Source: Prosopocoilus inquinatus
Lineage: Eukaryota > Arthropoda > Insecta > Coleoptera > Lucanidae
Assembly: GCA_036172665.1 (NCBI GenBank)
Contig: CM069877.1
Location: forward strand, 26,251,001 to 26,315,000
Length of the DNA: 64,000 bases
Reading direction: 5' to 3'
This document shows, piece after piece, positions 1-11,259 of the stretch. The notes under the pieces were generated by a model. It saw only the letters and a program-made list of their open reading frames with translations. It was not told where the DNA came from and searched no databases. How positions within the stretch are numbered: position 1 is the stretch's first letter; each line of letters starts with the position of its first letter. Position numbers and translations under genes: made by a program.

Positions 1-949
1 GCAAGCCGTCGTTCTGTTTTCATGAAACGAACTTGTTCCCAACAACAAATAGATTCGTATGGCTGAAAAAGTTGTATTAAATGAAATCCTACCTCTTGTT
101 TGATACTTTTGTAAGAATCCAAATTATTAGTATTATTTTTTTTTGTTTTGGTGCACTTAATTTAATTTACATACTTTACTAGAAGTCAGATCGGAATGTG
201 ACTTCTTTGAAAACACAAAATGGAATATGTGCAACTGCATACTTATATAACGAACGCTTAAAGGATATCAACAAAGGAGATCATACTATCCCTATCAAGT
301 TTAAGAAAAAAGATCAACCTTGCATTGTGCACTGTAATAAAAAACATTGCAGTCGCAGAGCAAAATATCGTTGAATTAGAGGTGAACCTGCAAAAAGTCT
401 ACACGCTTATTACCAGCCATCACTTAATTGACTCAAGCAAAGACAAGAGAGTGCTGGGCGGTGTTGGACCTAAGACCATATAAGAAAACGGAGGAGGGCT
501 TGCGCCAATCCGTAACTTACCGTATACTCAGAACCGAGTCGGTCCGACCCGCGAGGACGATGCTGTTGATTAAGGTTAAGTAACTTTGCCTACTTATTGG
601 AGACGTCATGGGAAAACTCAAAAGTTATTACCAGATAGGGCGCCACGCAGCAGTGGTAATTTAATAGTAAAGAGAATACACAGCCGGAAGAGTGTATTCT
701 GATCCATCCGCGGAGTGCCCAACACCCTGGGACTCGTATTCGGCTGTAAAATATTTCCCTTAAGCGTCGAAAAATCTCCGCAATAGTCTACCCCTAACTA
801 TAACATACAAGAAAAAGCCACTTCGACCGAACACAAGGTCGAAAATGTAGGCAAAGAGCGTCTCTATGGGAGTACTCGCATGTCGGCTTACACCGAGAAA
901 ATAAATCAACATCCAAAAAAGCATCAACACGAAAAAAATATATACCACC
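1..949. other. Unclassified sequence with a GC-rich block and a small hairpin
   Basis: No recognisable gene. About 430-750 is clearly more GC-rich than its surroundings and probably belongs to an old repeat (LINE tail or LTR) that I cannot place. It contains a 9-bp perfect stem, AGAATACAC at 673-681 with its complement at 692-700 and a 10-nt loop. A 62-codon open frame on the minus strand (760-948) ends at the edge of this block. It is hydrophobic, matches no family I know, and is not called as a gene. Confidence 0.3.
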
Positions 950-1339
950 TTACCACCTCTGGCCCAATTTATTTGTCACATTTATAAAAACTAGAAACAA
1001 AATTTTTAAAACACAGAAACACACGTAAGTAGAAACTGTAATGTATTATAACAAATTTTACAAAAGAATTTAACATTATTTTGCAATAATTATACATTTT
1101 TGAACTCCTGAAATTTAAATAAGAGAAATATTAAGGCAATTTTTCGCTGCTAACATAGCTTCGGGTTTACATTTAATGCTGCGTGAAAGGCCGTTCTGAC
1201 GTCTTAGCTTTTCTTTGTTCCTATGTGTTGCGCAGTGATTAAATAAGCGTTTACGGTTTATTAACGTAAAAAATTGTCACTAGAGATTAAAAAGTTTTAC
1301 AGTTACAAGCGAACGAAGAGGCGCAATCTCATTTTGTAA
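950..1339. other. AT-rich spacer, nothing recognised
   Basis: AT-rich sequence with no open frame and no clear repeat. It lies downstream of the copia relic in that element's own orientation, so a decayed 3' LTR could be here, but I could not find a paired copy. Confidence 0.3.
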
Positions 1340-1423
1340 ACTCAACACTCCCACTCGAAACTTCGGTAGCTGTAAGTCCTAGCGCTTTGCGGTTAGTTTC
1401 AAAATTTTTCCTTTGGAAGGATC

Positions 1424-1985
1424 TTAGTGAAGATGTCCACAAGATGTTTTGAACTTGCAACTTGAGCACGTATTGACATACTCCCGTATACAATGATACT
1501 TGGTTTCTATATGTTTAGTGCGACGATGGAACACAGGATTTGATATGAGTTTGTCTGCCGCTGTATTATATGCAGTACACGTTGGTTCCTTTTGAGTGCA
1601 ATTAATATCCTCCAGCAGGCGGCGCAGCCCAACAACATCACAAGCTGCATCGTGAACTGAGATATACTCCGCATATGTTGTCGAGTCGGCAATCACCCCT
1701 TGCTTACGATAACCACGATATAGGTCCTCCATTTAGAATGATCACAACTCCACTGATGCTTCGTCGAGTATTTTGACATGACGCATGATCTGCATCAGAA
1801 TATGCAACCAATTTATTTGAATTTTGATGACCATACGTAATCCCAATATTTGTAGTACCCACTAGATAACGCAGAACTCGCTGCGCAACTGAATATGCCA
1901 GGTCAGGACAGGTAGCTACTGCTAAATACATTATAGGCCCGACGAGTTGTCGGATAAGGAACGTTGATCGTTTTCCGTTCTGCAA
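1424..1985 (-). pseudogene. copia RNase H domain, broken
   Basis: The minus frame ending at 1704 shows the copia RNase H signature: YLVGTTNIG, then YSDADHASC with the first catalytic acid, then RRSISG and GGPISWLS. The following frame (1424-1732) continues as the C-terminal part, with EYISVHDAA and LRRLLEDI matching the usual end of copia RNase H. The two overlap in different frames, so a frameshift lies near 1710-1730. In an active element the domain removes the RNA strand from the RNA/DNA hybrid during reverse transcription. Confidence 0.8.
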
Positions 1986-1991
1986 CTAACG

Positions 1992-2882
1992 TTACCCCAG
2001 ATATTGCTGGTGTTGCATCGGACATACCAAAGTATCACGATTTTGATCATTTGGGGTTGGCAGGTAGAACAGCTTGCTGCATTTGTCGCAGTAAACTGAT
2101 GCCAATTCCATTGGATCACTAAATGTTAAATATTTTTTCATTTCTTTATATAATTTTCTCGATGTGACCAATAGTGATTCAATAAATTTATTATTATTAC
2201 TATTATTAATTTCGACTAAAAGGTAGCACGTCACTTCACCACCCCTGATCTCAAATTCCGTTCTCATAGCTTCAATCAGTTTTTGAATAACTTCTTTTGA
2301 TTGTCCAATGAGCAAACTCTCGTCAACATAGAGTCCCACCTGCAATTCTCCTTTCTTCGACGCATAAACACACGGATCAGTTGATGTTGGTATCAATCCG
2401 AATTTTTGCATGAATGTGTCGAATTTTGTTGAATGCCATTGCCGATGAGCTTGCTTGAAACCATAAAGGATTTTCTTCAAAAGACAGACGCAATCTGTGC
2501 CATCATCAAAACCTTCAGGTTGTTCCCTGTAGATTGTTTCATTGAGATCACCGTAAAGGAAGGCAGTTTTAATATCAAACTGGTAAATTTCATGACCCTT
2601 TACTGCTGCCACCGCTAACAATGTACGAACTGAGTCAAATCTTGCAACTGGTGAAAATGTTTCAGAATAATTTAATCCGGGCTTCTAAGAACATCCCTTA
2701 ACGAAGAGTCGTGCTTTGTATCGATCGACTGTACCAACGCTTTTTGTTTTTATACGGAATACCCATCTGTTACGAAGAGTATTGCGATTTTTCGGTCGAT
2801 CAACCAATGTCCAGGAATTATTATGAGCAATTGACCTCATCTCGTCTTCCATTGTAAACTCCCTCTGATCAGTGTCGTTCAA
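1992..2882 (-). pseudogene. copia reverse transcriptase, broken
   Basis: The N-terminal block (2882-2685) has the copia RT opening: NNSWTLVDRP, RWVFRIKTK and RYKARLFVKG. The main block (2621-1992) has FDIKTAFLYGDL with the first catalytic Asp, EQPEGF, YGFKQAHRQWH and the active-site box read as GLYVDESLL. Most copia elements have YVDD here, so the second Asp is Glu in this copy. A frame break separates the blocks near 2640-2685. The function would be reverse transcription of element RNA. Identity is firm; inactivity follows from the frame breaks. Confidence 0.88.
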
Positions 2883-2947
2883 TGCCTTAGTTTCTTGGAC
2901 TGTTGTTGGTAGGACAACATTGGCAATAAATGCCCTTCCCGATACAA

Positions 2948-3935
2948 TTAACTCGGCGTCTTGTTTTGAACGAGTACGTTGTACGATACAATCAGTTGAC
3001 TCTGATTTCGTTGCACCTTATTTTCAACATTACCTTGAACATTATTTTGGATGTCCTCGGTATCAGTGCTGTCAACGTTATATATTTCTTTAGATTCCTC
3101 GTCACCTATCAGTTGCTTATTAACTTCCTCATTTGACGTGATAATTCTTACCGTTTTCATTTGCGCTGACTGATGTATTACGGCATTTCGACTTATTGTG
3201 AAATGCATCGTTTGAGGTTGCCATAATCGGTGGCCAGCTCCGTCATACACAACAACATATTCTACAGCCTTTGGTTCGAATTTATGTCTCCTTGAACCAT
3301 CGACTAATACAAATGCTTTACTGCCATAAATTCTCAGATGTCCAATGTCCGGCTTATTACCATAAAATACTTTGTACTTTGCCACCAAGTCGATTTAAGG
3401 GAATTACATTGCGAATTCCTGCTGCCATTGAACAAGCTTCTGTACAAAACCTCGAAGCTAATCAGCTGCTTCTAGCATCGCTGTAGCCATTTCCAAGATC
3501 GTTCAATTCTGACGCTCGACTCTGCCCATTTGTTGTGGTGTATATGGTGCACTATTGTCATGTTTAATCGCGTGTTTGTGCATAAGATCGATCATTGCTG
3601 TAGATTTGAATTCTCTTGCATTATCAGAACGTATGTGGCGAAATTCATGACCTGCTGAACAGCTTCCAGGATTTGTGACTTTTGCAGTAGTGGTTTAACA
3701 CGTAGCATTCCAGAGTAATCATCAACAAACACTGCCATAACTCTTGCCTCACCAAATGATTCCACCCTCATTGGACCACAAATGTCATAATAAAGTAAAC
3801 GTCCAAGTTCCGTAGCACGTTTATCGTTTTTATTAAATGACAACTGTGTCATCTTTGCACGAACTTCAATCGTTCAAGCACTTTGAAACGTTTATGCCAG
3901 TGACCGCCGCACATACGGGTATTTGCCCCGAAAAG
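2948..3935 (-). pseudogene. copia integrase with GAG-pre-integrase stub, broken
   Basis: On the minus strand, WHKRF (about 3900-3885) is the tail of the GAG-pre-integrase zinc domain. Next come YYDICGPM and FVDDYSG (3852-3592), carrying the first catalytic acid. Then FRHIRSDNAREF and PYTPQQMGRVERQ (about 3650-3500) carry the second Asp and the catalytic Glu region. The block 3388-2948 (KPDIGHLRIYGSKAF, then HRLWQP) is the usual domain after the copia integrase core. In-frame stops follow VERQN and occur between 3500 and 3390. The family inserts element cDNA into the host chromosome; this copy cannot. Confidence 0.85.
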
Positions 3936-4238
3936 CTGGCCAAAAGTCGAATGACACAAAATCGTGAGTTTGACTATAATAACTATTACTTAATATAGAA
4001 CAATACTTAGGGATCAAGAGGTAATCTTATTTTTTCCCTCGGGTAGATGAACCAAATACCATCAAAGTGGTCAAAGCACCTTGATAGTCGATTGTGTTAA
4101 GCGTGTGTGCCTAACTCAAAAAATAATTAAATTCAAACTGTTTCTAATTCTTCTTTGAAGCTATATGCTATGATTTTTGTAACGGAAGATGTTCAGCTAA
4201 GTAAGTACTGTTCATATTAACTATTAATTTTTATACAA

Positions 4239-4320
4239 ATTTTGTGCAAATCGTTTTTGATTGCAGTGAAAACCTCGAGCAGCCTCTGTACAGCTGTTTC
4301 AGCCCTGCTTGGGGCTTCAG
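4239..4320 (-). repeat. Fragment of the ~310-bp dispersed satellite-like repeat
   Basis: About 80 bp closely match the segment at 8577-8657 of the longer repeat block, including the CAGCCCTGCTTGGGGCTTC core. It is truncated on both sides and stands alone between the copia relic and the foldback element at 4569. The flanks 3936-4238 and 4321-4568 hold nothing I can identify. Confidence 0.75.
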
Positions 4321-4568
4321 CTAATTTTAAGTCATGCATCTATACCATAGGTATGTAATAGCGAAAACAGATTTTAAAAATCTGCAATAATATAGACGCT
4401 ATCTACCGAATACGCACTATTGGCCCAGCCTGTATTTTCTTAATGCTGTGACTTGCAATAGTAGGCAAAAAACTTTGCAAAAAAATTAGACTTCATACGA
4501 AACGACATAGTTAGAAATACTACATATCCTGAAAAACAAAAGAAAGAATTCATACACACTCTGTCATG

Positions 4569-5236
4569 TACAGGATGTTCATGAAAATCCGCTTGTATAG
4601 CTAATTTTCTTATTAATTTTTACAAAGTAACTTAAATTAGAAGTTTCAGGATCTTTCCTCCTCGATTTTGTAGTGTTTTCGGAAAAACAAATGACTATCA
4701 AGTTTTCGAGATTTTCTATTGTTTTCAACTATTTTAAATGGAATGTTAGGTTTTTTATCATCGCATCGCGTTCGGGATACTAAATTAATTATGTCTTTAA
4801 AATATCATCTCCAAACGCTTACTATTTTAGTACTTTTATATTTAGTAACTAAACCTTGGTACTCACGGAAAATGGCTACAATAGCTAATATTTTTTTATT
4901 TGAAATTTCAGTAGGTAGCTTAAATTAGAGAAATTTCAAGACTTTTCCTGCTCGAATTAATGGTACCTGAGGAGAAATAAATGAATAAATATCAGGTTTA
5001 CGAGATTTTCAATTGTTTTCGACTTTTTTTAAAGATAGGATGATAAAAAAAATGTGATGTTCTGTTTAAAGAAATTGAAAACAATTGGAAAATCTCGTAA
5101 ATCTGATAGTCATTTGTTTTTCTGATGGTACCCTAAATTCAAGGAGGAAAGTCCTCAAATCTCTAACTTAAGTTACTTCATAAAAATGCAAATAATGCAG
5201 TTTGCTAGTGTACCGGCTTCCCATGAACATTCTGTA
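4569..5236. repeat. Foldback (inverted-repeat) element, family A
   Basis: The left end starts TACAGGATGTTCATG and the right end finishes CATGAACATTCTGTA. Large parts of both halves are complementary, including the stretch around AAACAAATGACTATC near 4690 and its partner near 5105. Related arms recur at 33095-33359 and 33591-34151. No coding capacity is visible, so this is a non-autonomous element. A 69-codon frame inside it (4719-4928) is incidental. Confidence 0.7.
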
Positions 5237-5489
5237 TATACTCGCAAATTAAGGAGACGTCTTGCGGCGAACGGATAGATCATATTCAATGTTACTTTCT
5301 CAACAGTAACTTCAATGGGAGATAGGAATTAAAGAAAATTCATATGGTACATAATTAAAGTGTGCACCGAAATAAATGCGAAAATATGAAAAAAAAATTT
5401 TGACCAACTTTTTGGTCTCAATAACCCTATGTGCACCGTTTCAGTTGCTAATTCTCGTCACGAACGATAATTCACATAATTGAAATTAA

Positions 5490-6095
5490 CCTCCGTCCAC
5501 AATAATTTTGTTAACGCCCAGAACTAATAGGTTTCGTGTACCAATCAATAATGATTTTATTGTTTTCTGAACGAATAACTTTCGTGTCCAAGAAAGGAAC
5601 ACTCTTGTCTGTTTCCTTTTCAATAGTAAATTGAATATTAGGATTATAATTGTTAAAAACCGTTAAAATCTCATCAATACCTTTCTTGGGGAACTACACA
5701 AATAATAGCATCAACATATTTTTTGAGCCAAGGAATTTCAAATGATAACTTTGGTATGCATTCAATTAATAAATCATCCATAACATATTGAGAGATTGGA
5801 TTTTTAATATAATAATTGGAGATATATTAGCACCCATAGGTGTTCCAAGAATTTGTTTATAATAAATATTATTGAATTTGAAATAAGTGGAATCAAAAAG
5901 AAATTTTATTATTATTATTAATTTTTCTTTTGATAAGTTACTTACCAAAGATATTTGTTCCCAGTTTGTTTTATTTTCAATACTTTGTAAGAATAAATCT
6001 ATAGGTATGTTGGTATTACTATCAACCTCCTTTTTTGACTGCAGCCCAGTTATAGAATAGATTCCTTAATTGATCATACTCCGCGATAATAATCA
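5490..6095 (-). pseudogene. Penelope-like element reverse transcriptase, C-terminal fragment
   Basis: The minus frame around 5948-5766 contains YYKQILGTPMGANISP, the PLE RT motif just before the catalytic box. Farther on (about 5660-5520) the frames read IQFTIEKE, VPFLDTKV, IDWYTKP and SSGR, the conserved PLE thumb region. The frame is broken at several points between. The end near 5515 runs directly into a sequence resembling the PLE terminal segments at 43.3 and 50.7 kb (ATTATTGTGG(A/G)CGGAGG). PLEs are retroelements that pair an RT with a GIY-YIG nuclease; this copy is dead. Confidence 0.82.
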
Positions 6096-6097
6096 TA

Positions 6098-7141
6098 TAC
6101 CGGGTGTTCCGCGCCATGTGCTCACCCTTCTAAAATCTTTGTTTATTAATCGATTAACCTGAATTTTGGAGACGATAAACTAAATAAAAAATGGAATTTT
6201 TCGATATACTGATAGTAGTCATAGGACTTCCGTTTTCGCCGGAAGTGATATCAACTTTTTTATTTTAAATGGAATACCCTATATATTTTTACATATTTAA
6301 AATTTACGGAGCATTACGAGTCCGAATACGTATCAATTGTTAATTTTAGTTTCCATGACAACGAAAAAAAAACTTTTTTATTTTTCAATCTAGGAAGCTA
6401 TGAATCGCATTTTCTCGATCTAATGCGATTAAGTGTTTCGAAAAAATCGCTCCTTTGATGGTATTTTGATTTTTAACATTTTTACAGTATTTGAAATTTT
6501 CATTAGCTCTTAACTCATTTTTCTCGATAGAACCTCATATGTTTCTTAGCTTAGTTCAACAGAACATTTTTTTTCTGAGTACGCTGATACCAAATACGTC
6601 ATATTTTCTTTGAAAGTCATTTGAAATAAAGGGAGTGTAAAATTTCAATAAGACATGCTCCATTTTAAATTATTTTCAAAGAAAATATGACGTATTTGGT
6701 AACAGCGTACTCAGAAAAAAATGTTCTGTTGAACTAAGCTAAGAAACATATGCGGTTCTATCGAGAAAAATGAGTGAAGAGCTAATGAAAATTTCAAATA
6801 CTGTAAAAATGTTAAAAATCAAAATATCATCAAATGAGTGATTTTTTCGAAACACTTGATTGCATTAGATCGAAAGAATGTGATTCATAGCTTTCTAGAT
6901 TGAAAAATAAAAAAGTTTTTTTTTTTCGTTCATGGAAATCAAAATTAACAATTGATACTTATTCGGACTCGTAATGCTCCGTAGATTTTAAATATGTAAA
7001 AATATATAGGGTATTCCATTTAAAATAAGAAAGTTGATATCACTTCCATTTTTTTTTAGTTTATCGTCTCCAAAATTCAGGTTAATCGATTAATAAATAA
7101 AGACTCTAGAAGGGTGAGCACATGGCGCGGGACACCCGGTA
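6098..7141. repeat. 1.04-kb foldback element with TA target duplication
   Basis: The first ~500 bp return almost base for base as the reverse complement in the second ~500 bp. Ends are TACCGGGTGTTCCGCGCC and its complement. TA at 6096-6097 and 7142-7143 flanks the element, the usual target duplication for Tc1/mariner-type cut-and-paste elements. No open frame is present. It has split a PLE terminal region (left flank to 6095, right flank from 7142). A half copy of the same family lies at 50397-50576. Confidence 0.85.
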
Positions 7142-8425
7142 TATCTAAATATGAACCGTCAAATAACAACCTAGAAATTAGAGTAAATAGTACGGAATTA
7201 GGTGCCTTGTCTGAATTTATTAAATTGTTTTTACTTTTCCGAATAAAAGTATTTTCGTAAGCATTTAATTCCCTATTATTTGAACGTTCCTTAATGAGTT
7301 AAATTACTCTCTTTCTAAATGGTTGAATATCGAGCTGAGTGCGCTTCCAAATCCTCAAGATAAATTTTCGGGAAAAAAACTCAAGGGAGTTTATAAATAA
7401 GATTAAACATATTTCTTTACAAGAAGGGGAAATGATCTCGTTTGATGTTCAATCCTTGTTTCCTAGTGTACCTGTACCTGAAACACTTAACTTATTTGCG
7501 GGAACTACTGACAGTTAATAATGTAGATAAGGATAAATTGGAAGAATACGTCAGGCTCACATCTCTTTGCATGTCTCAGAATTGTTTTCAAATAAATGGT
7601 GAGTATTTTGAACAAGTTCAAGGGACCGCAATGGGTAACTGTTTGTCACCGTTTTTGGCCAATTTATTTATGAGTAAATTCGAAAATGACGTAAGAGATA
7701 ATGATCAGTATTTTCCAAGAATTTAGTTACGTTATGTGGATGACATTATTGCTATTCTTAATACCGAGAAGTGTGATCTGGAGCATTTTATAGGAAAATT
7801 AAATTCAAAATTTGATAGTATTAAATTTACAAACGAAAAGGAAGAAAACGGTGCGAATCCCTTTTTAGACACTCGTATAATTAGAAAGAGCAAAAATTAA
7901 TTAGAAATCGACATTTATCGAAAAGATACAAATAAAAGCCGGTTTATAATTAATGAATCTCAACATTCTGTACAACACACAAACTCGCGGCTCTAAATTT
8001 TTTAGTAAATAGATTACTCTCTTTTCCAGTTACTAAACCCCGATATGATAAAGAATTTAAATATATTAAAAATGTTTCGGTTCATAACGGTCATACCCTC
8101 CAAATAGTAGATAATGTAATTAGGAAGATTAGCTATAGCAAACAGGTCCAAAATTCTAGCACTTTAATGGCATCTTCATCTCTAAAGAATATTTCAGTCA
8201 CTACAGGTACAATAGGTTTGAGAAATCAAGTGTTGCACAACATATTTACAATACAGAGACACAGTATTATTAAAGATAATTTAAAACTCATTAAGGAAGT
8301 TTCAAATAATAGAGAATTAAATGCTTACGAAAGTACTTTTATTCGGAAAAGTAAAAACAATTTAACGAATTCAGACAACGCACCAATACCTAATTCCGTA
8401 CTATTTGATTTACTCTAATTTGTAG
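7142..8425 (+). mobile_element. Penelope-like element (PLE) relic with an inverted 3' tail at its 5' side
   Basis: A PLE reverse transcriptase and C-terminal region occupy 7400-8418. The segment about 7163-7300 is the reverse complement of the C-terminal coding end at about 8305-8425, so a tail fragment lies inverted upstream of its own element. Irregular terminal repeats are common in PLEs. Stops and frame changes make the copy inactive. Confidence 0.8.
7400..8418 (+). pseudogene. PLE reverse transcriptase with C-terminal tail, broken
   Basis: ISFDV starts the RT palm (first catalytic Asp, about 7435-7449). A frame change follows, then YFEQVQGTAMGNCLSP (about 7600-7655). After an in-frame TAG comes LRYVDDIIAIL, whose YVDD box is at 7733-7744, then NPFLDTRIIR (about 7855-7885). 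The last open block (8167-8418) reads through LIKEVSNNRELNAYES to a stop, like the extreme C-terminus of PLE proteins. I do not see the GIY-YIG nuclease motifs that usually lie between RT and tail, so they are deleted or beyond recognition here. Confidence 0.82.
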
Positions 8426-9000
8426 AACATATAAAATAGCGACATCTTACTATCGCTTTTTGACCTAACATTGCAGTAGGATAGACAAATTGAAGCGGGA
8501 TTTGCTCCTAATGAGTCCCCCATGCAAGGCGGCCATGCTTGCTGTCAAAGCATAATGAAAGATTTTAGAAAAATTTTGTGCAAATCGTTTTTGATTGCAG
8601 TGAGAACCTCGAGCAGCCTCTGGACAGCTGTTTCAGCCCTGCTTGGGGCTTCTTCAGCAGAAAAGTAGCTCGACATTCCCACTGCAGACCAAAAACGACT
8701 TGCCCAATTTATTCGCAATTGCGATGTAAGAATGATGAACATATAAAATAGCGACATCTTACTATCGCTTTTTGACCTAACATTGCAGTAGGATAGACAA
8801 ATTGAAGCGGGATTTGCTCCTAATGAGTCCCCCATGCGAGGCGGCCATGCTTGCTGTCAAAGCATAATGAAAGATTTTAGAAAAATTTTGTGCAAATCGT
8901 TTTTGATTGCAGTGAGAACCTCGACCAGCCTCTGGACAGCTGTTTCAGCCCTGCTTGGGGCTTCTTCAGCAGAAACGTAGCTCGACATTCCCACTGCAGG
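8426..9000 (-). repeat. ~310-bp satellite-like repeat, two tandem units
   Basis: The unit beginning GAACATATAAAATAGCGAC starts at 8426 and again at 8737, a period of 311 bp; the second unit stops after CCCACTGCAG near 9000. The two copies are nearly identical. The same unit occurs at 4239, 13411, 21476 and 28412. Open frames of 62-96 codons run through it on both strands because it has few stops, but their frames are not kept between copies. I treat it as non-coding. Confidence 0.9.
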
Positions 9001-9999
9001 ACCAGGCTTTTGGTCAGTTCACAACTCAAACTAGTGCCTCTACCATCGTTCCTGATGGTAGCCAACTATGGGCGTTACTGTCTCTATTCTGTAGCTCTTT
9101 CGTAAACTAATGCTATAAAGTGTTATTTTCGAAAAACACGCACCTCATACAGCACAGATGGTCTCATAGACATGCACACATTCTGTCTTACGTCTTGGTG
9201 CCATCCCATTATTAAAATCTCTCCCACCAATCTCCTCTTCCAACAGTTGACTAATATCTCGCTACGGTGACTGGGTCACCTTCGGAGCATTCCTTAGGAC
9301 TTCTCATCACTCCTCAGAGGTGCCAATTGCACGTGACCCACTCCTTACGCTTCTTTACATCGGTTCTCTAAGGAATCACCTGGGACTGTGAACAGTACGT
9401 CGCTCACTCTCGGTTACGCTTTTACTGTTAGTATGCTTCCTCTTCAGGAGTGGCCACTCATGTACCACACTACCATTGGGCTTAAATGGACCCGATAAAT
9501 GACGTCGTAACCACTCCTGCTAAAATAATCCAACTGGTCAGCGATCAAGTTATAAAATTCTTCTCGTTTAACTATACATCTCAAGTGCTCAATTCGTCAT
9601 TAATCATTTAAATATTCCAAGTTAATTCTACACATGACCACGTTTCATGCAATTTGCTACAACTGATAACTTATCTCTAACGTATATTGCATTCTTGGTA
9701 CCGGACAACACATCCCATGAGTCTACCTGTAGGGAGTCTTAAATTCCCAAAAGCTGAGAAAAATCACGAGGAAGTGGTTTGCAGACACTCTTCCTTAATG
9801 TGGTAGGTTCGACTGCACAAGCCGTAGGATTCCGTCAAACCTCCCAGGTGACACTTGTGATCAAAATCACCGGGAACGCACTGATTGTACTAAGATGAAG
9901 TTTTTCGGAAAAGCTGCCGGCTATCGGGATTATAGGGAGTTAAATAAAGTATCCTTCCGAACCTATAATACTCAAGCGCAAAGGCACACAATCAATTAG
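9001..9999. other. Unclassified, probably old repeat
   Basis: About 9180-9500 is richer in C and G than its surroundings and resembles the untranslated tail of a LINE or an LTR, but I cannot assign a family. It contains a perfect 6-bp hairpin, GGTGAC TGG GTCACC, at 9266-9280. No coding region is recognised. Confidence 0.3.
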
Positions 10000-11259
10000 A
10001 AACGCAATAATCTGCGTGTACCAGATATAGAAATAAAATTTAGAATGCAAACAAGCCGAGAAATTTAGACGGTGGCATCGTTTGAAGTTTTGCAGGGGTT
10101 CATTTGAGAGGTACAGGAGCGTCTGGGCAAATGCAAACAACGCCGGATTGATTGACATTTATTACATAGCGGTAGGCGTTGATCTTGCAAATACGCAGAA
10201 TTACACGTGCATGTTAAGAGGAAACCACGCCTTTTTCGACCATTTAAGTACTATTCAGCGAGACAACGACGGGAGGCAAGTAGATCACAAAGGCAGTGTG
10301 CGTTTGTTCTTGGAATCCCACGGCAGGTGTTTTATTTAGAAGTTGTAAATCATACCCATAAACGTCAAATTGGTAGTTCCGACACTTCTTTGATGTTTAA
10401 CCGCCAAATACGCAAGATAACGATTACATATAATGTCGACAGCGATAGGTTGAATGCAAGGCGGAATATTAATTTGCATGTATACGGGATGATTCTTGGC
10501 AACGGATATTTTTAAACTGTAACAAGCTTAATATTGAGGTGTTGCAGAAAATGTTTCATGAAACTTCCTCCAATTTCAGCTAAAATTTCAGCTTCAATTA
10601 ACTCCATAGAAACGATTATTACAATATTTGATTCTGTGGTAATTAATCGCCTGTTAAAGTTAATCCAGTGTGGCGCAAATGAGGCTCAGGGTCTTTTTTA
10701 CTCGCAGTTTAGAATACTCGTTTCACTTGTGTGATAAACTTTTCACTCAGAAAAAGACGTGCTTTATAAACTCGTAAAGTAGTAGGTATGAACTACTACT
10801 TTATGACAGATTGTTTGAACGCATACGCATAAATAATTTTCAATTTCTTTTTCTTTAATTGACGGCATTGTAATAAATTAAACAAACTATCTTCATTTCC
10901 AGCGTTATACATTTTCTATTTAAAATATTTTTTTTCTTGAAACTTTGCGTCTTCTCTTAGAATATTTAGTTGAGTATTCAGGAGGAAGTATGTTTCTGGA
11001 TATTAATTTGTGAATTGAAGTCGTGCAGTTAGTTTGTGTTGTGTTCACTTTTAAAACGGGTTTTGAAACTTATTAGTTAGATAATAGCCAGCATGATTTT
11101 TTCTTCTGCTTTTCATGATTAAACTGCTTTAGCACGCTCCCTAAAATCGAGTTCCTTACAATTGACGACTTGAGCGAATATAAAAAATATTCGGCCCGAA
11201 AGGCAGTCGTCTGTTGAAAATGCTAGGTGAGCATCTTTCACCCCAATTTTATTTCCTAG
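10000..11259. other. Intron-like sequence upstream of the Calx exon
   Basis: Open frames of 85 and 102 codons overlap at 10082-10515 on the + strand, but neither shows a known motif and neither is bounded by good splice sites. The 60 bp before 11260 are pyrimidine-rich, as expected before a splice acceptor. Nothing else is recognised. Confidence 0.4.

Larger units (their letters stand above)
1340..3935 (-). mobile_element. Ty1/copia LTR retrotransposon relic, 5' truncated
   Basis: Read on the minus strand, the domains come in copia order: GAG-pre-integrase (about 3920-3855), integrase core (3852-3480), integrase C-terminal part (3388-2948), reverse transcriptase (2882-1992) and RNase H (1985-1424). 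Integrase lying before RT is what separates copia from gypsy and BEL elements. Several stops and frame changes separate the blocks, gag and the 5' LTR are missing, and no LTR pair is visible. It is a dead, fairly old insertion. Confidence 0.9.

Noticed and set aside
760..948. 62-codon hydrophobic minus-strand frame as a membrane protein
   Set aside because: Composition follows the local T-rich strand; no neighbour or motif supports it.
8545..9105. Open frames of 62-96 codons on both strands, also seen at 21573-21890 and 28369-28844
   Set aside because: They run through the ~310-bp repeat in different registers and orientations; no register is kept between copies and there is no protein signature.
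10082..10515. Overlapping 85- and 102-codon frames upstream of the Calx exon
   Set aside because: No motif, no good splice borders and no support that they are an upstream Calx exon.
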